56,766 bases of DNA, taken from JAFDEI01 sp964196055. GTDB taxonomy: Bacteria > Myxococcota_A > UBA9160 > SMWR01. Positions 45,432-54,513 of this stretch are shown in pieces. The notes under the pieces were generated by a model, which saw only the letters and a program-made list of their open reading frames with translations, was not told where the DNA came from and did not search any database. Both the position numbers and the translations under genes were made by a program. The stretch lies in the NCBI GenBank assembly GCA_964196055.1, contig CAXMSF010000018.1, positions 1 to 56,766 on the forward strand. The letters run 5' to 3'. The first letter of the stretch is position 1. The number at the start of each line of letters is the position of its first letter.

Positions 45432-46256
45432 ATGGCGTCCCCCCCGCCTGAATTCGAACTCAGCCCCAGCCTCGGCGACGACCTCGCCCGGGTAGCGCGG
45501 CAATTGTCCGCGGCGGGGCATGTCGTCGCGCTGACGGGCGCGGGCCTGTCAGTCGAGAGCGGCATCCCCCCGTTCCGCGGGCCCGGCGGGTTGTGGACGA
45601 AGTACGGTGAGCCGCCGATGGACGGCTACCAGCGCTTCCTCGAGGATCCGGCCGCGGCCTGGCGCGAACGTCTTTCACCGCGCGCCGAATGGGCACTCGC
45701 GCTGCGCGACACGCTGGCCGCCGCCGAACCGAACGCGGGCCATCGCGCGCTCGCCGAATTCGAACGAATCGGCTTGCTCGGCTGTTTGATCACGCAGAAC
45801 ATCGACGACCTCCACGCGCAGGCGGGCAGCAGCAACCTGCTCGAAATACACGGCAATCACCGCTTGCTGCGTTGCCTCGAATGCGTCCGGCGCTTCGAGC
45901 CCGACGTCATCGCGATCGACCCCGACGATCTGCCACCGCGCTGCCCCGACTGCGGCGGCCCTGTGAAGGGCGACACCGTCCAGTTCGGCGAACCGATCCC
46001 GCACGACGTGCTTCGCCAATGCTACTCCGAGGTCGAACGCTCGGACTGCATGCTCGTCATCGGAACCTCCGCGACCGTGTATCCCGCTGCGGACTTTCCC
46101 ATGGAGGTGCTGCGCCGCGGCGGCTGTGTCATCGAGGTCAACCCGACGGATACCGATTTCACCGCCAGTGCGACGGAGTCGCTGCGAGGGCCGGCCGGGG
46201 CGCTGCTGTCGCGCTTGCTCGACCTCGCGAAGAGCGAAGCGGGGGCCGCGGCATGA
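45432..46256 (+). CDS. Sir2-family NAD-dependent protein deacylase
   Basis: A 274-residue sirtuin. ALTGAGLSVESGIPPFRG is the NAD motif, TQNIDDLHAQAG the conserved substrate/NAD region, His140 in LLEIHGNH the catalytic base, and CLEC and CPDC the zinc ligands. VQFGEPIP and VIGTSATVYPAADFP complete the Rossmann part. It removes acyl groups from lysines using NAD+. ATG 45432 is four bases after the rhomboid stop; a longer frame starting inside the rhomboid gene is less likely. The stop overlaps the next gene as ATGA. Confidence 0.94.
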   Translation: MASPPPEFELSPSLGDDLARVARQLSAAGHVVALTGAGLSVESGIPPFRGPGGLWTKYGEPPMDGYQRFLEDPAAAWRERLSPRAEWALALRDTLAAAEPNAGHRALAEFERIGLLGCLITQNIDDLHAQAGSSNLLEIHGNHRLLRCLECVRRFEPDVIAIDPDDLPPRCPDCGGPVKGDTVQFGEPIPHDVLRQCYSEVERSDCMLVIGTSATVYPAADFPMEVLRRGGCVIEVNPTDTDFTASATESLRGPAGALLSRLLDLAKSEAGAAA

Positions 46257-47134
46257 CGTTTCGGCGCAATGACGAAGAAGAGTTCTCGGACAGCGGATTG
46301 TCGGGATTCATTCGCAGCTTGCTGGCCGGTATCCCGTGGAGCGAGCACGCCGAGGGGGTCGAGGAGCTGCACTTCGAAGCACCGGGCCGCCGCATGGTGC
46401 GCCTCCTCAATGCGAACGGTCGCACGCGCGTCATCGGCGAGGAACGCTCGGACATCGAGGTCGTGGTCTCGAAGACGGCTCGCGCCGAATCCTCGGAGGC
46501 CGCCAAACGTCTGCTGGAAGCAATTCAGCTGACCAGTCGAGACGTCGAGAACCGGCTCGAACTCGAAGTCGAAATCCCGCGCCGCTGGAATCGCCGCGGC
46601 TGTGCAAACGTCGAGATCCGCATTCCAAAAGAGATGCAGATCGATATCGCGTCGATCAATGGCCGAATCGAGGTCGAAGGCCTGCGCGCAGGCATCCGCG
46701 CGCGTTCGAGCAACGGTTCGGCCTGTATCCGTGACATCATCGGGAACATCGATGTCATCACCTCCAATGCCAAGGTCTGCTGCTCGGGAACCTGCGGCGC
46801 GCTGACCGCGCGCTCGAGCAATGGCAAGATCGAAATCGAGGAGCACCGTGGTTCGATCGATGCATCGACCTCCAACGGCCTGATTCGCGCCTCCCTCGAA
46901 GAGCTCGGCAAGCGCGGCGTCCAGCTCGCGACGAGTAACGGCCGCATCGTGCTCGAGCTTCCGGAAGAAGTCGATGCCGACGTCGACATCCGCATCGACA
47001 ACGGCATCATCCGCAGCGATCGCACACTGGAACCCGCGAACCGCGAATCGACGGGCCGGCTGTCGGGCCGGCTCGGCAGCGGCGGGACGCAAGTCAAGCT
47101 GCGCACGTCGAACGGCTCGATCTCTCTGCGCTGA
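46253..47134 (+). CDS. DUF4097-like repetitive beta-strand protein
   Basis: A 293-residue protein without signal peptide or membrane segment. From about residue 130 it is built of short beta repeats with the signature S-N-G-x-I (ASINGRIEVEGL, ARSSNGSACIRD, ARSSNGKIEIEE, ASTSNGLIRASL, LATSNGRIVLEL), typical of the DUF4097 / putative-adhesin beta-solenoid. The N-terminal ~100 residues are mixed alpha/beta. It is coupled to the sirtuin gene by ATGA, making a rhomboid-sirtuin-DUF4097 run. The function is unknown; in other bacteria such proteins often sit near envelope-stress regulators. Confidence 0.82.
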   Translation: MTFRRNDEEEFSDSGLSGFIRSLLAGIPWSEHAEGVEELHFEAPGRRMVRLLNANGRTRVIGEERSDIEVVVSKTARAESSEAAKRLLEAIQLTSRDVENRLELEVEIPRRWNRRGCANVEIRIPKEMQIDIASINGRIEVEGLRAGIRARSSNGSACIRDIIGNIDVITSNAKVCCSGTCGALTARSSNGKIEIEEHRGSIDASTSNGLIRASLEELGKRGVQLATSNGRIVLELPEEVDADVDIRIDNGIIRSDRTLEPANRESTGRLSGRLGSGGTQVKLRTSNGSISLR

Positions 47135-47156
47135 AACGACACCGGCGCGTGGACGG

Positions 47157-48239
47157 TCAACGCGCTCCGACGCGGCGGGTAAGCTCGCTGCCGCGGTTGT
47201 CGAAGGACACTCCCGTCGGCGCGATCTCCGTCACGACCAACGGCCCGATGCTCTCGCCCTCACGCAACGCGACGATTTCGTCGCGTCCCTCGAACTCCAC
47301 GTATGCGGTGCGCCGGGACGGGTCGGGATGCCAGACGGTACGGGACACGTAGACCTTGGGCGGTGGCGGCAGCGAAGGCCGCGGCGGCGACTTTCGCGCG
47401 AACGAGAGCGGAGGCTCCGGCTCGGCTTTGGCCTTGGGTTCGGCCTTGGGTTCAGCCTTGGCTTCGGGTTCGGATTTCGGCGCGGTACTCGGCGCTGACG
47501 TCGGGACCGGTTCCGGTGCGGGGCGCGCCACCGCCACTTCGACCGGCGCGGGCGTCGGCTGTGACTTCGGTGCAGGTGCGGGCGGAGTCGCTGCAACGCG
47601 CGCAGCCGCGATCGACTCGGGCGACTTGCCCGCCGACTTCGCCGCAGCCTGGAGTTCTTCCAGCCGGGAGAGGTCGATCGTCGGAAATTCGCCGGAAGGC
47701 GGCGTCGCCGATGACCCTCCGGGTTGCTGCTGTCCGGTCAACCCGGGCGACCTTAGCGAGGCAATGTTTGCGGGTGTCCGTCGAGTCCCGAGAGGCGACG
47801 CAGGCGACGGCTGGGAACGTTCGACGACCGCTACCTCGGGTATGGGGGCTTCGGGCGGTAGCTCGCGGGCAACGTTCGGTCCAGGGCGCGATTGGCGAGC
47901 CTGACTCGTGCGCCGACTCGCGGCCACCCTCTTCGCTTTGGCGCGGTCGGACGCCGCGCGTCCGGGTACCGCGGGAGTTTCAGGCTCCGCAGGAATCGCG
48001 GCGACCTCCGCCGGCGCCGACTCGGCACTGCCCCGACCCCACTGGATCGCCGCGAAGGTCGCGACTCCCACCACGATGATGCCGATCCCAATTCCCGCGA
48101 AAATCGGCCAGCGGCGCGACGTGGCAGCCTGCGGCGCCGGGACCGAGGCCACACCCGCGACCGCTTCCCCGAGCGGGCGATCGCTTCGCGTACTCTTTTC
48201 CTGCTCCAGTCGGCGCAGGGCTTTCAGGATGGTGCTCAT
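47157..48239 (-). CDS. GspB-like general secretion pathway protein
   Basis: A 360-residue protein beginning MSTILKALRRLEQEK, the typical start of GspB/ExeB-type proteins, followed by one transmembrane segment (about residues 44-68). A long Pro/Ala/Lys/Glu-rich periplasmic linker (about 70-285) follows. The conserved T2SSB C-terminal domain reads SRTVWHPDPSRRTAYVEF and EGESIGPLVVTEIAPTGV. With GspA, GspB helps place the type II secretin across the peptidoglycan. It lies ten bases downstream of the GspA-like gene; gspC-N are not in the window. Confidence 0.88.
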   Translation of the reverse strand: MSTILKALRRLEQEKSTRSDRPLGEAVAGVASVPAPQAATSRRWPIFAGIGIGIIVVGVATFAAIQWGRGSAESAPAEVAAIPAEPETPAVPGRAASDRAKAKRVAASRRTSQARQSRPGPNVARELPPEAPIPEVAVVERSQPSPASPLGTRRTPANIASLRSPGLTGQQQPGGSSATPPSGEFPTIDLSRLEELQAAAKSAGKSPESIAAARVAATPPAPAPKSQPTPAPVEVAVARPAPEPVPTSAPSTAPKSEPEAKAEPKAEPKAKAEPEPPLSFARKSPPRPSLPPPPKVYVSRTVWHPDPSRRTAYVEFEGRDEIVALREGESIGPLVVTEIAPTGVSFDNRGSELTRRVGAR

Positions 48240-48249
48240 TCGGACTCCG

Positions 48250-49311
48250 CTAGAGAGGTTGCCAACGCTGGGGGGGCGTCTCTTCGGCTTCTTCGGACTT
48301 GGGGATCGCATCGGCCGCAACCGGCGGCAGCGACGACGACGACGGCTGCACCTCCACCGGGCGGTAGAGTCCCGGCGCCATGCGCGCGATCGCCTGTGTG
48401 ACGCCGAACTCGCGCCACGCGAGTGCCGCGACGGCAATGGCGGCGAGCAGAAGCGTGACGGTCAGCGCGCCGCGAAAGAAGCGCCGCCGAATCGAGCGTT
48501 CTCCGGGTGTCTGCAGGATCTCTTGCGCCGCCCGGCGTACCAGCTTGCCGTCCACTGTCTTCGTTCCGGCGGCGTAACCTGCCAGCAGGCTGCGATCCGC
48601 CAGGACGTTCAGGAGCCGAGGGACGCCGCCGGTCCGGCGGCACAGCTCGCGCATCGCCTTGGCGTCGAAGATCTCACAGTCTCCGCCGGCGGCGATCCGG
48701 AGCCGATGGCGGACATACTCCGTCACCTCTTCCGAGGCCAGAGGGGACAACGCCCAACGCACACTGATGCGCTGCCGGAGCTGCCGCAGCTCGTTCGAAT
48801 CGAGCATCTCGTCGAGCTCGGGCTGCCCGAATAGCAGGATCTGAATCAGCTTCGACGTCGATGTCTCGAGGTTGGACAACAGCCGGACCTCTTCGAGCGT
48901 CGATGGCTGAAGATTCTGGGCCTCGTCGATGATCAGCAGCACGCGCCGATCCGCCCGTTTGCGTTCGAGCAAGAACGCATTCAACTGATCGGATAGCTCG
49001 GCGCGCGACCGGCCCGCGGTCGCGAGACCGAATTCGACATTGATCGCGCGCAGCAATTCCTCGCCGGACAAGGATGGATTGAAGATGTACGCCACTTCGG
49101 TGTCCGACCCGAGACGCTGCAATAGCGTCCGGCACAGTGTCGTCTTGCCGGTACCAACCTCACCCGTGACGGCGATGAAGCCCTCCCCCTGCTCGACTCC
49201 GTACAACACATGGGCGAGCGCCTCGCGGTGTGGAGCCGCGAGATACAGAAAGTGCGGGTCGGGAGTGAGTGAGAAGGGCTTCTCGCGAAGCCCGTAAAAC
49301 GCGGTATACAT
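48250..49311 (-). CDS. ExeA/GspA-type AAA ATPase
   Basis: A 353-residue AAA+ protein. FYGLREKPFSLTPDPHFLYL is the diagnostic N-terminus, GEVGTGKTTLCRTLL Walker A, RVLLIIDEAQNLQPSTLEEV Walker B, LRQRISVRWALSPL the arginine-finger region, and a single transmembrane segment lies near residues 276-298. The short periplasmic tail lacks the peptidoglycan-binding domain seen in some ExeA proteins. ATG 49311 fits the family; a GTG 18 bases upstream is possible. It forms a probable operon with the GspB-like gene. Confidence 0.92.
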   Translation of the reverse strand: MYTAFYGLREKPFSLTPDPHFLYLAAPHREALAHVLYGVEQGEGFIAVTGEVGTGKTTLCRTLLQRLGSDTEVAYIFNPSLSGEELLRAINVEFGLATAGRSRAELSDQLNAFLLERKRADRRVLLIIDEAQNLQPSTLEEVRLLSNLETSTSKLIQILLFGQPELDEMLDSNELRQLRQRISVRWALSPLASEEVTEYVRHRLRIAAGGDCEIFDAKAMRELCRRTGGVPRLLNVLADRSLLAGYAAGTKTVDGKLVRRAAQEILQTPGERSIRRRFFRGALTVTLLLAAIAVAALAWREFGVTQAIARMAPGLYRPVEVQPSSSSLPPVAADAIPKSEEAEETPPQRWQPL

Positions 49312-49343
49312 CCTCAGCGAGCCACCCACAGGAGTCTAACCCA

Positions 49344-50213
49344 TTGATTCCGAATGCGGTTCCCTCGCGGCGTGAGGCCGGTCGCAGCGCCGGCCCGGGG
49401 CCCGTGGTGCTCGGAGCGGACGTCGGAGCCAGCCTGACCAAGATCGCGGTCCGCAGCTCCGAAGCTGCACTCGATTTGCACTGCGTGTCCGACACTGCGC
49501 CCGATGTCTTGTCGGCCCACATCGCGTCCTTTGCTCCCACGCGCGTCGGCCTGACCGGCGGCGGCGGCGCACTGCTCGCCGTCACACTCGGCGGCGAGGT
49601 GCCGGTATTCGGCGAATTCGATGCCTGGGGAGCGGGCGCGCAGGTACTCCTCGAGCGATCGGGTGGCGATCGCCCCGAGCGCTTCCTGCTGGTATCGGTC
49701 GGAACGGGAACTTCCGCGATGCTGGTGGAAGCCGGCGGCACGACCCGCGTCGGCGGAACCGCACTCGGGGGCGGGACCGTTGCGGGCCTCGGAGCGGCAT
49801 TGTTCGGCACATCGGAATTCGACGCCATCATCGAGCAGGCGCAACGCGGCAATCGTTGGAACGTCGATCTGCCGGTCTCGGACGTCTACCCGGGCGGCCA
49901 CACTGCGCTGACGTCGAAGATCAACGCGGCCTCGTTCGCGAAATTGGCGAAGGATCCGAAATCCCAGGATCCGAGCGATCTCGCGGGCGCGCTGATCGCC
50001 TTGGTGGGCGAGAACGTCGGCCTGATCTGTGCCGGGCTCGCGAAGGCCGCGGGCGTCGAGCAGATCGTCTACGGCGGCACCACGCTGCGCAACAACCCCG
50101 TGATCGTGCAGCTCCTGCGCGGGACCGCGGCGATCCACGGCTGCGAAGCGATCTTTCTCACAGACGGCGAGTACACCGGCGCGGTCGGCGCGCTGGAACT
50201 CGCGCGCAGCTAG
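49344..50213 (+). CDS. coaW: Type II (fumble-like) pantothenate kinase
   Basis: A 289-residue kinase of the ASKHA fold. VVLGADVGASLTKIAVRS is the phosphate-1 motif, LLVSVGTGTSAMLVE, GGTALGGGTVAGLGAALFGT and GLICAGLAKAAGVEQIVYGG the remaining ATP/pantothenate segments. It phosphorylates pantothenate at the first step of coenzyme A synthesis. TTG 49344 is chosen because AGGAG lies nine bases upstream and the reading frame before it has no family match. It is divergent from the GspA-like gene. Type II enzymes are less common in bacteria than types I and III. Confidence 0.88.
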   Translation: MIPNAVPSRREAGRSAGPGPVVLGADVGASLTKIAVRSSEAALDLHCVSDTAPDVLSAHIASFAPTRVGLTGGGGALLAVTLGGEVPVFGEFDAWGAGAQVLLERSGGDRPERFLLVSVGTGTSAMLVEAGGTTRVGGTALGGGTVAGLGAALFGTSEFDAIIEQAQRGNRWNVDLPVSDVYPGGHTALTSKINAASFAKLAKDPKSQDPSDLAGALIALVGENVGLICAGLAKAAGVEQIVYGGTTLRNNPVIVQLLRGTAAIHGCEAIFLTDGEYTGAVGALELARS

Positions 50214-50315
50214 GAAGTTCGAACGCGGCGACGCGGAGGCACTGGTCGCGAAGCGATTGCTGCGCAGCAGCGAGCGTGACCCGAGCATCGGATCATGGGA
50301 GGACGCGGAAGCCAC

Positions 50316-50330
50316 GGCCGCTACGCGGCC
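50316..50330. terminator. GC hairpin between convergent genes
   Basis: Six-base arms GGCCGC and GCGGCC flank TAC in the space between the coaW stop and the stop of the AMIN-domain gene. It could serve either transcript as a terminator, but there is no T-run on either side, so the call is weak. Confidence 0.3.
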
Positions 50331-50340
50331 CAACACGCGG

Positions 50341-52020
50341 CTAGCCGGTGGGTGTGGAGGGGTCGCGCAACGCGGGCTCGGTCGCCTGATCCTCCTCGGG
50401 GCGGTTCAGGCTCCGCACTGCGCGTTGGGTGCGAGCGATCGCCGCGCGCTGGACGCGAAGTTCTTCGGCCTGGGCTTCGACCTGCCGCTCGAGGCGCTCG
50501 CGCGCTTCGTTGGATTCGTCGAGCCGCGCTTCCATGTGTGCGAAGCGGCGCTCGAATTCCTGAAGGAGGTGAGCGACGCTCGAGTCCGTGTCGGCCCCGA
50601 CCACGGCTGTGCCGATTCCGAGCTGGGTGGGGGCTTCCGAATCCATGTGGCTGGTCGGGAGATCCTGGTTGTCCATGCTCATCGCGTCCTCTTTCTGGTC
50701 AGATTGGTCGAACGGTCCGGGCTTTGCATCAGTCGCAACGCCCGCAGATTCGATCGGCTTGTTCTCGTCGTCATGGGCATCACCGACGCCGAATTCAAAA
50801 TCTTCGTCGGGTGAGGACCCCTCGTGGAAATTCACATCCATGGCGAAACCACCCTCGGGAATGCGTCCTTCGTGGCTCGCCTGGTCGGCCGCGGCGTCTT
50901 CGTCGGCTTCACCCGCCAGCGCCGAAAAATCGATTCCGTCCGGCTTCGACCCGCGCGAGCGGATCACGAGAGCCACGAGCACGAGCAGCATCAGCACGCT
51001 CGCGGCGATCACGCCGACCCATTTCAAATCGAAGGGCGCGGCTTCGTCGCCGGCTTCCACGTGAATCTTGCCGGCCGCATTCGCAGGCTCGCGCGCGGAG
51101 GGGACTTCCGGAATCACGGGCCGCGCATTCGCTTCGATCGGTTCCGCCTCTCCCATGAGGTCGGCCATGTCGATGACTGCGATCGGGGCAGCGCTTTCGG
51201 CTGCCTCGTCTGCGAGTTCTTCCGTCCCGTCGACAGCGGACTCCGCGGCCAGATCCCCGACGACGGCTTGGGCTTCCGCGTCGGCCGCTTCGGTCTCGAC
51301 CACGGCTTCCGTAACGATTTCTTCGATTTCGCCGATCGCCTCGGCCTGAGCCGGGGTCTCTTCGATTGCGAGATCGGGAACCTCTATGAGAGGCTCCGAA
51401 GCGACTTCAGGCTCGGGCACGATCTCCACAGGCTGTGCTTCGGGCTCGGCGACGACGACTTCATCGGGTTGTGCGGCGGTCGGTTCGGGCTGCGCCTCGG
51501 ACTCGGCCGCCTGTGGCTTCACTTCCGCGACCTCGGCCTGCGGTGCAGGTTTGGCTCCCGGAATCATCAGATCGAGGACGACGCGCGGCGGATCCGTGAG
51601 GATCATTTCGCGGATCGGTAACCCCGCGTGACGGGTCATGATGTGGGCGACCGCGCGGCCGCTTCCGGCATCGACGTTGATCGACTCCACGCCCTCACTC
51701 TTCGAAACGATGTTGCGAGTGCGGGAAGCGGCGTCGAGCGTGACGCGGATGGTGTTGTCGGGCTCACCTGCGGCTCGACGCTCGATGCGATAGCCGCTCG
51801 GAGCGTCGAATTCGAAGACCACGCGCGTGTAGGTCGGATGATTGCCGACGCGAACCTGCACCAAGTTCGCCGACCAAGCCGGCAGCGCGAACAGCAGCGC
51901 AAAAGCGAAGCAGCCGACGAACAGCCGGGCGCCGGCTCGCGAGCGGCGGGCGGTGTCGTCGGAATGGGGTGTTCGATCTGCCAAGGCTTTGATGGTTCCC
52001 GTGGTGATCGACAGTGTCAA
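50341..52020 (-). CDS. AMIN-domain membrane protein with acidic C-terminal cytoplasmic region
   Basis: A 559-residue protein. A signal-like hydrophobic segment (about residues 33-50) precedes an AMIN-type domain (about 52-155; ANLVQVRVGNHPTYTRVVFE, PRVVLDLMIPG), as found in PilQ secretins and amidases. A long Glu/Ala/Pro-rich linker (about 160-320), a transmembrane helix (VGVIAASVLMLLVLVALVI, about 330-352), an acidic region and a terminal coiled coil (about 490-545) follow. The layout recalls FimV/TspA-type proteins, with AMIN in place of LysM. It probably binds the cell wall and organises envelope machinery. No partner is adjacent. Confidence 0.75.
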   Translation of the reverse strand: MTLSITTGTIKALADRTPHSDDTARRSRAGARLFVGCFAFALLFALPAWSANLVQVRVGNHPTYTRVVFEFDAPSGYRIERRAAGEPDNTIRVTLDAASRTRNIVSKSEGVESINVDAGSGRAVAHIMTRHAGLPIREMILTDPPRVVLDLMIPGAKPAPQAEVAEVKPQAAESEAQPEPTAAQPDEVVVAEPEAQPVEIVPEPEVASEPLIEVPDLAIEETPAQAEAIGEIEEIVTEAVVETEAADAEAQAVVGDLAAESAVDGTEELADEAAESAAPIAVIDMADLMGEAEPIEANARPVIPEVPSAREPANAAGKIHVEAGDEAAPFDLKWVGVIAASVLMLLVLVALVIRSRGSKPDGIDFSALAGEADEDAAADQASHEGRIPEGGFAMDVNFHEGSSPDEDFEFGVGDAHDDENKPIESAGVATDAKPGPFDQSDQKEDAMSMDNQDLPTSHMDSEAPTQLGIGTAVVGADTDSSVAHLLQEFERRFAHMEARLDESNEARERLERQVEAQAEELRVQRAAIARTQRAVRSLNRPEEDQATEPALRDPSTPTG

Positions 52021-52146
52021 CCGAAGCCGATCGGTGAACGCGGTCGTTGCACCGAAACTGATCGGGCGTTTGTCGGCAGCGCTTGAACTCGGATCGCGGA
52101 TTTTCTTTGACTTGAGGGGTTACCAACCCAAGAATCGACGATTCTC

Positions 52147-53310
52147 TCAGCTCGGCGAAAACGTAATCTCGAGCACTCCCTTCTCGAGCGTGACCCCCGC
52201 GAGGGGCAGGCCGATCAGCGAAGCCGGCAGACTGATGCGGCGCTGGAAGTCCCGCACCCGGATCAGCAACTCGCTGCCATGGGCCGCAACATCGATCTCG
52301 CCCGGGGAGGCGTTGGGGAGGTCGACCTCGAGTACGGTGCGACCATCACGCTTTTCGAGTCGGATCGGACGTGAGCGGCTGAACAGGTCGGCCGGGTCGC
52401 GCGTGCCGTAGAGTTCACGCGCGAGCGAGCGCAGCGCAGGGGCGCCGATTGGTTCGGTGGGTTGCAGCGCTGCGCTGAAGCGCGGCACCGGAAAAGACTG
52501 CTCGATCTCCAACAGCTCCGTCCGCTCACGCTCCGCCCAGTGCGCGAAATATCCGCCCGTCGCGTTCTCTGGTAGCACCCGATTGATCAGAACCGCGTCG
52601 GTCGCAACGCCGTACAAGCTAAGGTAGGCGAAGGAACGACGCGTCTCTTCGACGACGACGCGTGCCGGGTTCACGACCAGACGCGCACTGGTGCGGTCGA
52701 CGTCGAGCAGGATCTGGTGGACGTCTTCGATATCGCCGCAGAGGCGATCGAACGCTGCGAAGACCTCGTCGGGCGCGATGAAGCGCCCCACACCGAGGCG
52801 GTCCGCGACCGGACGTACCGCGCGCGCGAGCGCGCGTTTCGTTTCGAAGAAGTTCTCCATGAAGAAGCGCAGCATGTCCGGCAGCCGCAGTAGCCGAAGC
52901 GTCGAACCCGTCGGCGCACAGTCGACCACACAAACGTCGAACTCGCCCGTCGCTTCGATCTCCTTCACCGCACGCAGCGCGACGAACTCCTCCATTCCCG
53001 GAAATACCAGCAGCTCCTCCGCCACCAGCTCGTCCGCATCGTCGCGCAACATCTCCTGGAAGAATCGCTGGATCTCGGACCACGAGCGGTCGATCTCCGC
53101 GAGCGCCGCTACTTCCTGCGCAACCACGTTCGGCGCGACCTCGACCGGACGCGGCCCGACCGGTCGGCCCAAAGCGTCGCCGAGACTATGTGCCGAGTCG
53201 GTCGACAGCACGAACACCCGGTGACCGTGTTCGGCAGCACCGAGTGCGGTGGCGACGGCGAGGCTGGTCTTGCCGACACCGCCCTTGCCGGTGTGAAGCA
53301 GGACGCGCAT
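52147..53310 (-). CDS. ArsA/Get3-type ATPase with C-terminal HSP20-like domain (copy 1)
   Basis: A 387-residue deviant-Walker-A ATPase. RVLLHTGKGGVGKTSLAVAT is the P-loop, STDSAHSLGDALGR switch I, and VVDCAPTGSTLRLLRLPDML switch II. The last ~75 residues (LEKRDGRTVLEVDLPNASPG and ISLPASLIGLPLAGVTLEKG) form an HSP20-like beta domain. The single ATPase domain and absence of the typical arsenite-site cysteines argue against an arsenite pump. Relatives include Get3-like factors and the mycobacterial Rv3679-Rv3680 pair. It directly abuts the second copy with no intergenic space. Confidence 0.9.
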   Translation of the reverse strand: MRVLLHTGKGGVGKTSLAVATALGAAEHGHRVFVLSTDSAHSLGDALGRPVGPRPVEVAPNVVAQEVAALAEIDRSWSEIQRFFQEMLRDDADELVAEELLVFPGMEEFVALRAVKEIEATGEFDVCVVDCAPTGSTLRLLRLPDMLRFFMENFFETKRALARAVRPVADRLGVGRFIAPDEVFAAFDRLCGDIEDVHQILLDVDRTSARLVVNPARVVVEETRRSFAYLSLYGVATDAVLINRVLPENATGGYFAHWAERERTELLEIEQSFPVPRFSAALQPTEPIGAPALRSLARELYGTRDPADLFSRSRPIRLEKRDGRTVLEVDLPNASPGEIDVAAHGSELLIRVRDFQRRISLPASLIGLPLAGVTLEKGVLEITFSPS

Positions 53311-54501
53311 TCAGACGACCTCCGGCAACGCGGCCTCGGGTGCGAAGGTTATTCGCATCGCGCGGCCTTCGAGCCGAGCCGAGGTTAGCGAGAGAGGTAC
53401 GAAGCGGCGCGGCAGCTTGAGCGATCGACGACGCGAGCCCGTGGTAATGCTGAGCTCATCGTCGACTTTGACCACGTCGATCTCGCCGGGATCCGCGTTC
53501 GGCAGTGGGACGATTGCAATGTATTCCGGCCCTTCGCGAACGAACTGCACGCGCGGCGCATTGCAGAGCCGCGCTTCCGGCGCGATGTCGCCGAAGATCA
53601 CCTCACCATGCGCACGCAGCGCCTCGACGCCGCAGACCTCGTCTTCGGCCAGCGGCGCGCCCAGCACCGGCAACGGTGCGAACAGTCGCGCCACATCGAG
53701 AAAGCGCTCGCCCTGGAGACGGCACCAATCTGCGAAGAACTCCTCCTCTGCTGCAACCTCGGGAAGCATGCGGTTCATGATGACCGCGTCGCAGCCGATC
53801 TCGAAGAGCGCGAGGTCGGTGTATGCACGTTGTGCCTCGTCGATCACCATGCGTTCGGGTGTCACGACCATACGCACACTGGTGTCTCGGTGAGTGATGC
53901 GTTTCTTCAGGGTCGCCAGATGGCGATAGATGAGCTCGTCCGCTTCGCGGAAGACACCGGAATCCGGCAGGGGAGCCGCAACCAATCGGCGCGCGAGCGG
54001 TACCGCGACGCCGGAGATCGTCGCGACGATCGGCAGCATGATCCGAAAGAAGCGGCTCGCGACGTCGGGGAGCGTCACGAGCCGCAGCGTCGAGTCAGTG
54101 GGCGCGCAGTCGACGACCACGAATTCGTAGCCGCCCGCTTTCGCATATTCCTCGACAGCGAGCAGGGTCGTGATCTCCTCGGCTCCGGGAAGCAGTGCGA
54201 GCTCTTCGGCCACGACTGCGTCGATCCCCCGATACTCGAACATCGAAACCAGGAATTTCCGGATCCGCCCCCAGCGCCGCTGCATCTCGACCCGCGCATC
54301 GATCTCGATCGCATCGAGGTTCGGGGCGACACACGTCGGCGTAGGCTCGAGGCGCTGTTCGATCACGTCGCCGAGGCTGTGAGCGGCGTCCGCCGACGCG
54401 ACCAGCGTACGGCGGCCGCGAGCAGCCGCGCACGCCGCGGTCGCAGCCGCCGTCGTCGTCTTGCCCACGCCGCCCTTGCCCGTGTAGAGAATCAGCCTCA
54501 C
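53311..54501 (-). CDS. ArsA/Get3-type ATPase with C-terminal HSP20-like domain (copy 2)
   Basis: A 396-residue paralogue of the preceding gene. RLILYTGKGGVGKTTTAAAT is the P-loop, SADAAHSLGDVIEQ switch I, and VVDCAPTDSTLRLVTLPDVA switch II. The C-terminal ~80 residues (EGPEYIAIVPLPNADPGEID onward) form the HSP20-like domain. Start is GTG. The stop is immediately followed by the ATG of copy 1, so the two are probably made in equal amounts, consistent with a heterodimer. A small zinc-ribbon gene lies 12 bases upstream on the same strand. The cargo is unknown. Confidence 0.9.
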   Translation of the reverse strand: MRLILYTGKGGVGKTTTAAATAACAAARGRRTLVASADAAHSLGDVIEQRLEPTPTCVAPNLDAIEIDARVEMQRRWGRIRKFLVSMFEYRGIDAVVAEELALLPGAEEITTLLAVEEYAKAGGYEFVVVDCAPTDSTLRLVTLPDVASRFFRIMLPIVATISGVAVPLARRLVAAPLPDSGVFREADELIYRHLATLKKRITHRDTSVRMVVTPERMVIDEAQRAYTDLALFEIGCDAVIMNRMLPEVAAEEEFFADWCRLQGERFLDVARLFAPLPVLGAPLAEDEVCGVEALRAHGEVIFGDIAPEARLCNAPRVQFVREGPEYIAIVPLPNADPGEIDVVKVDDELSITTGSRRRSLKLPRRFVPLSLTSARLEGRAMRITFAPEAALPEVV

Positions 54502-54513
54502 ATCACGACGTTA

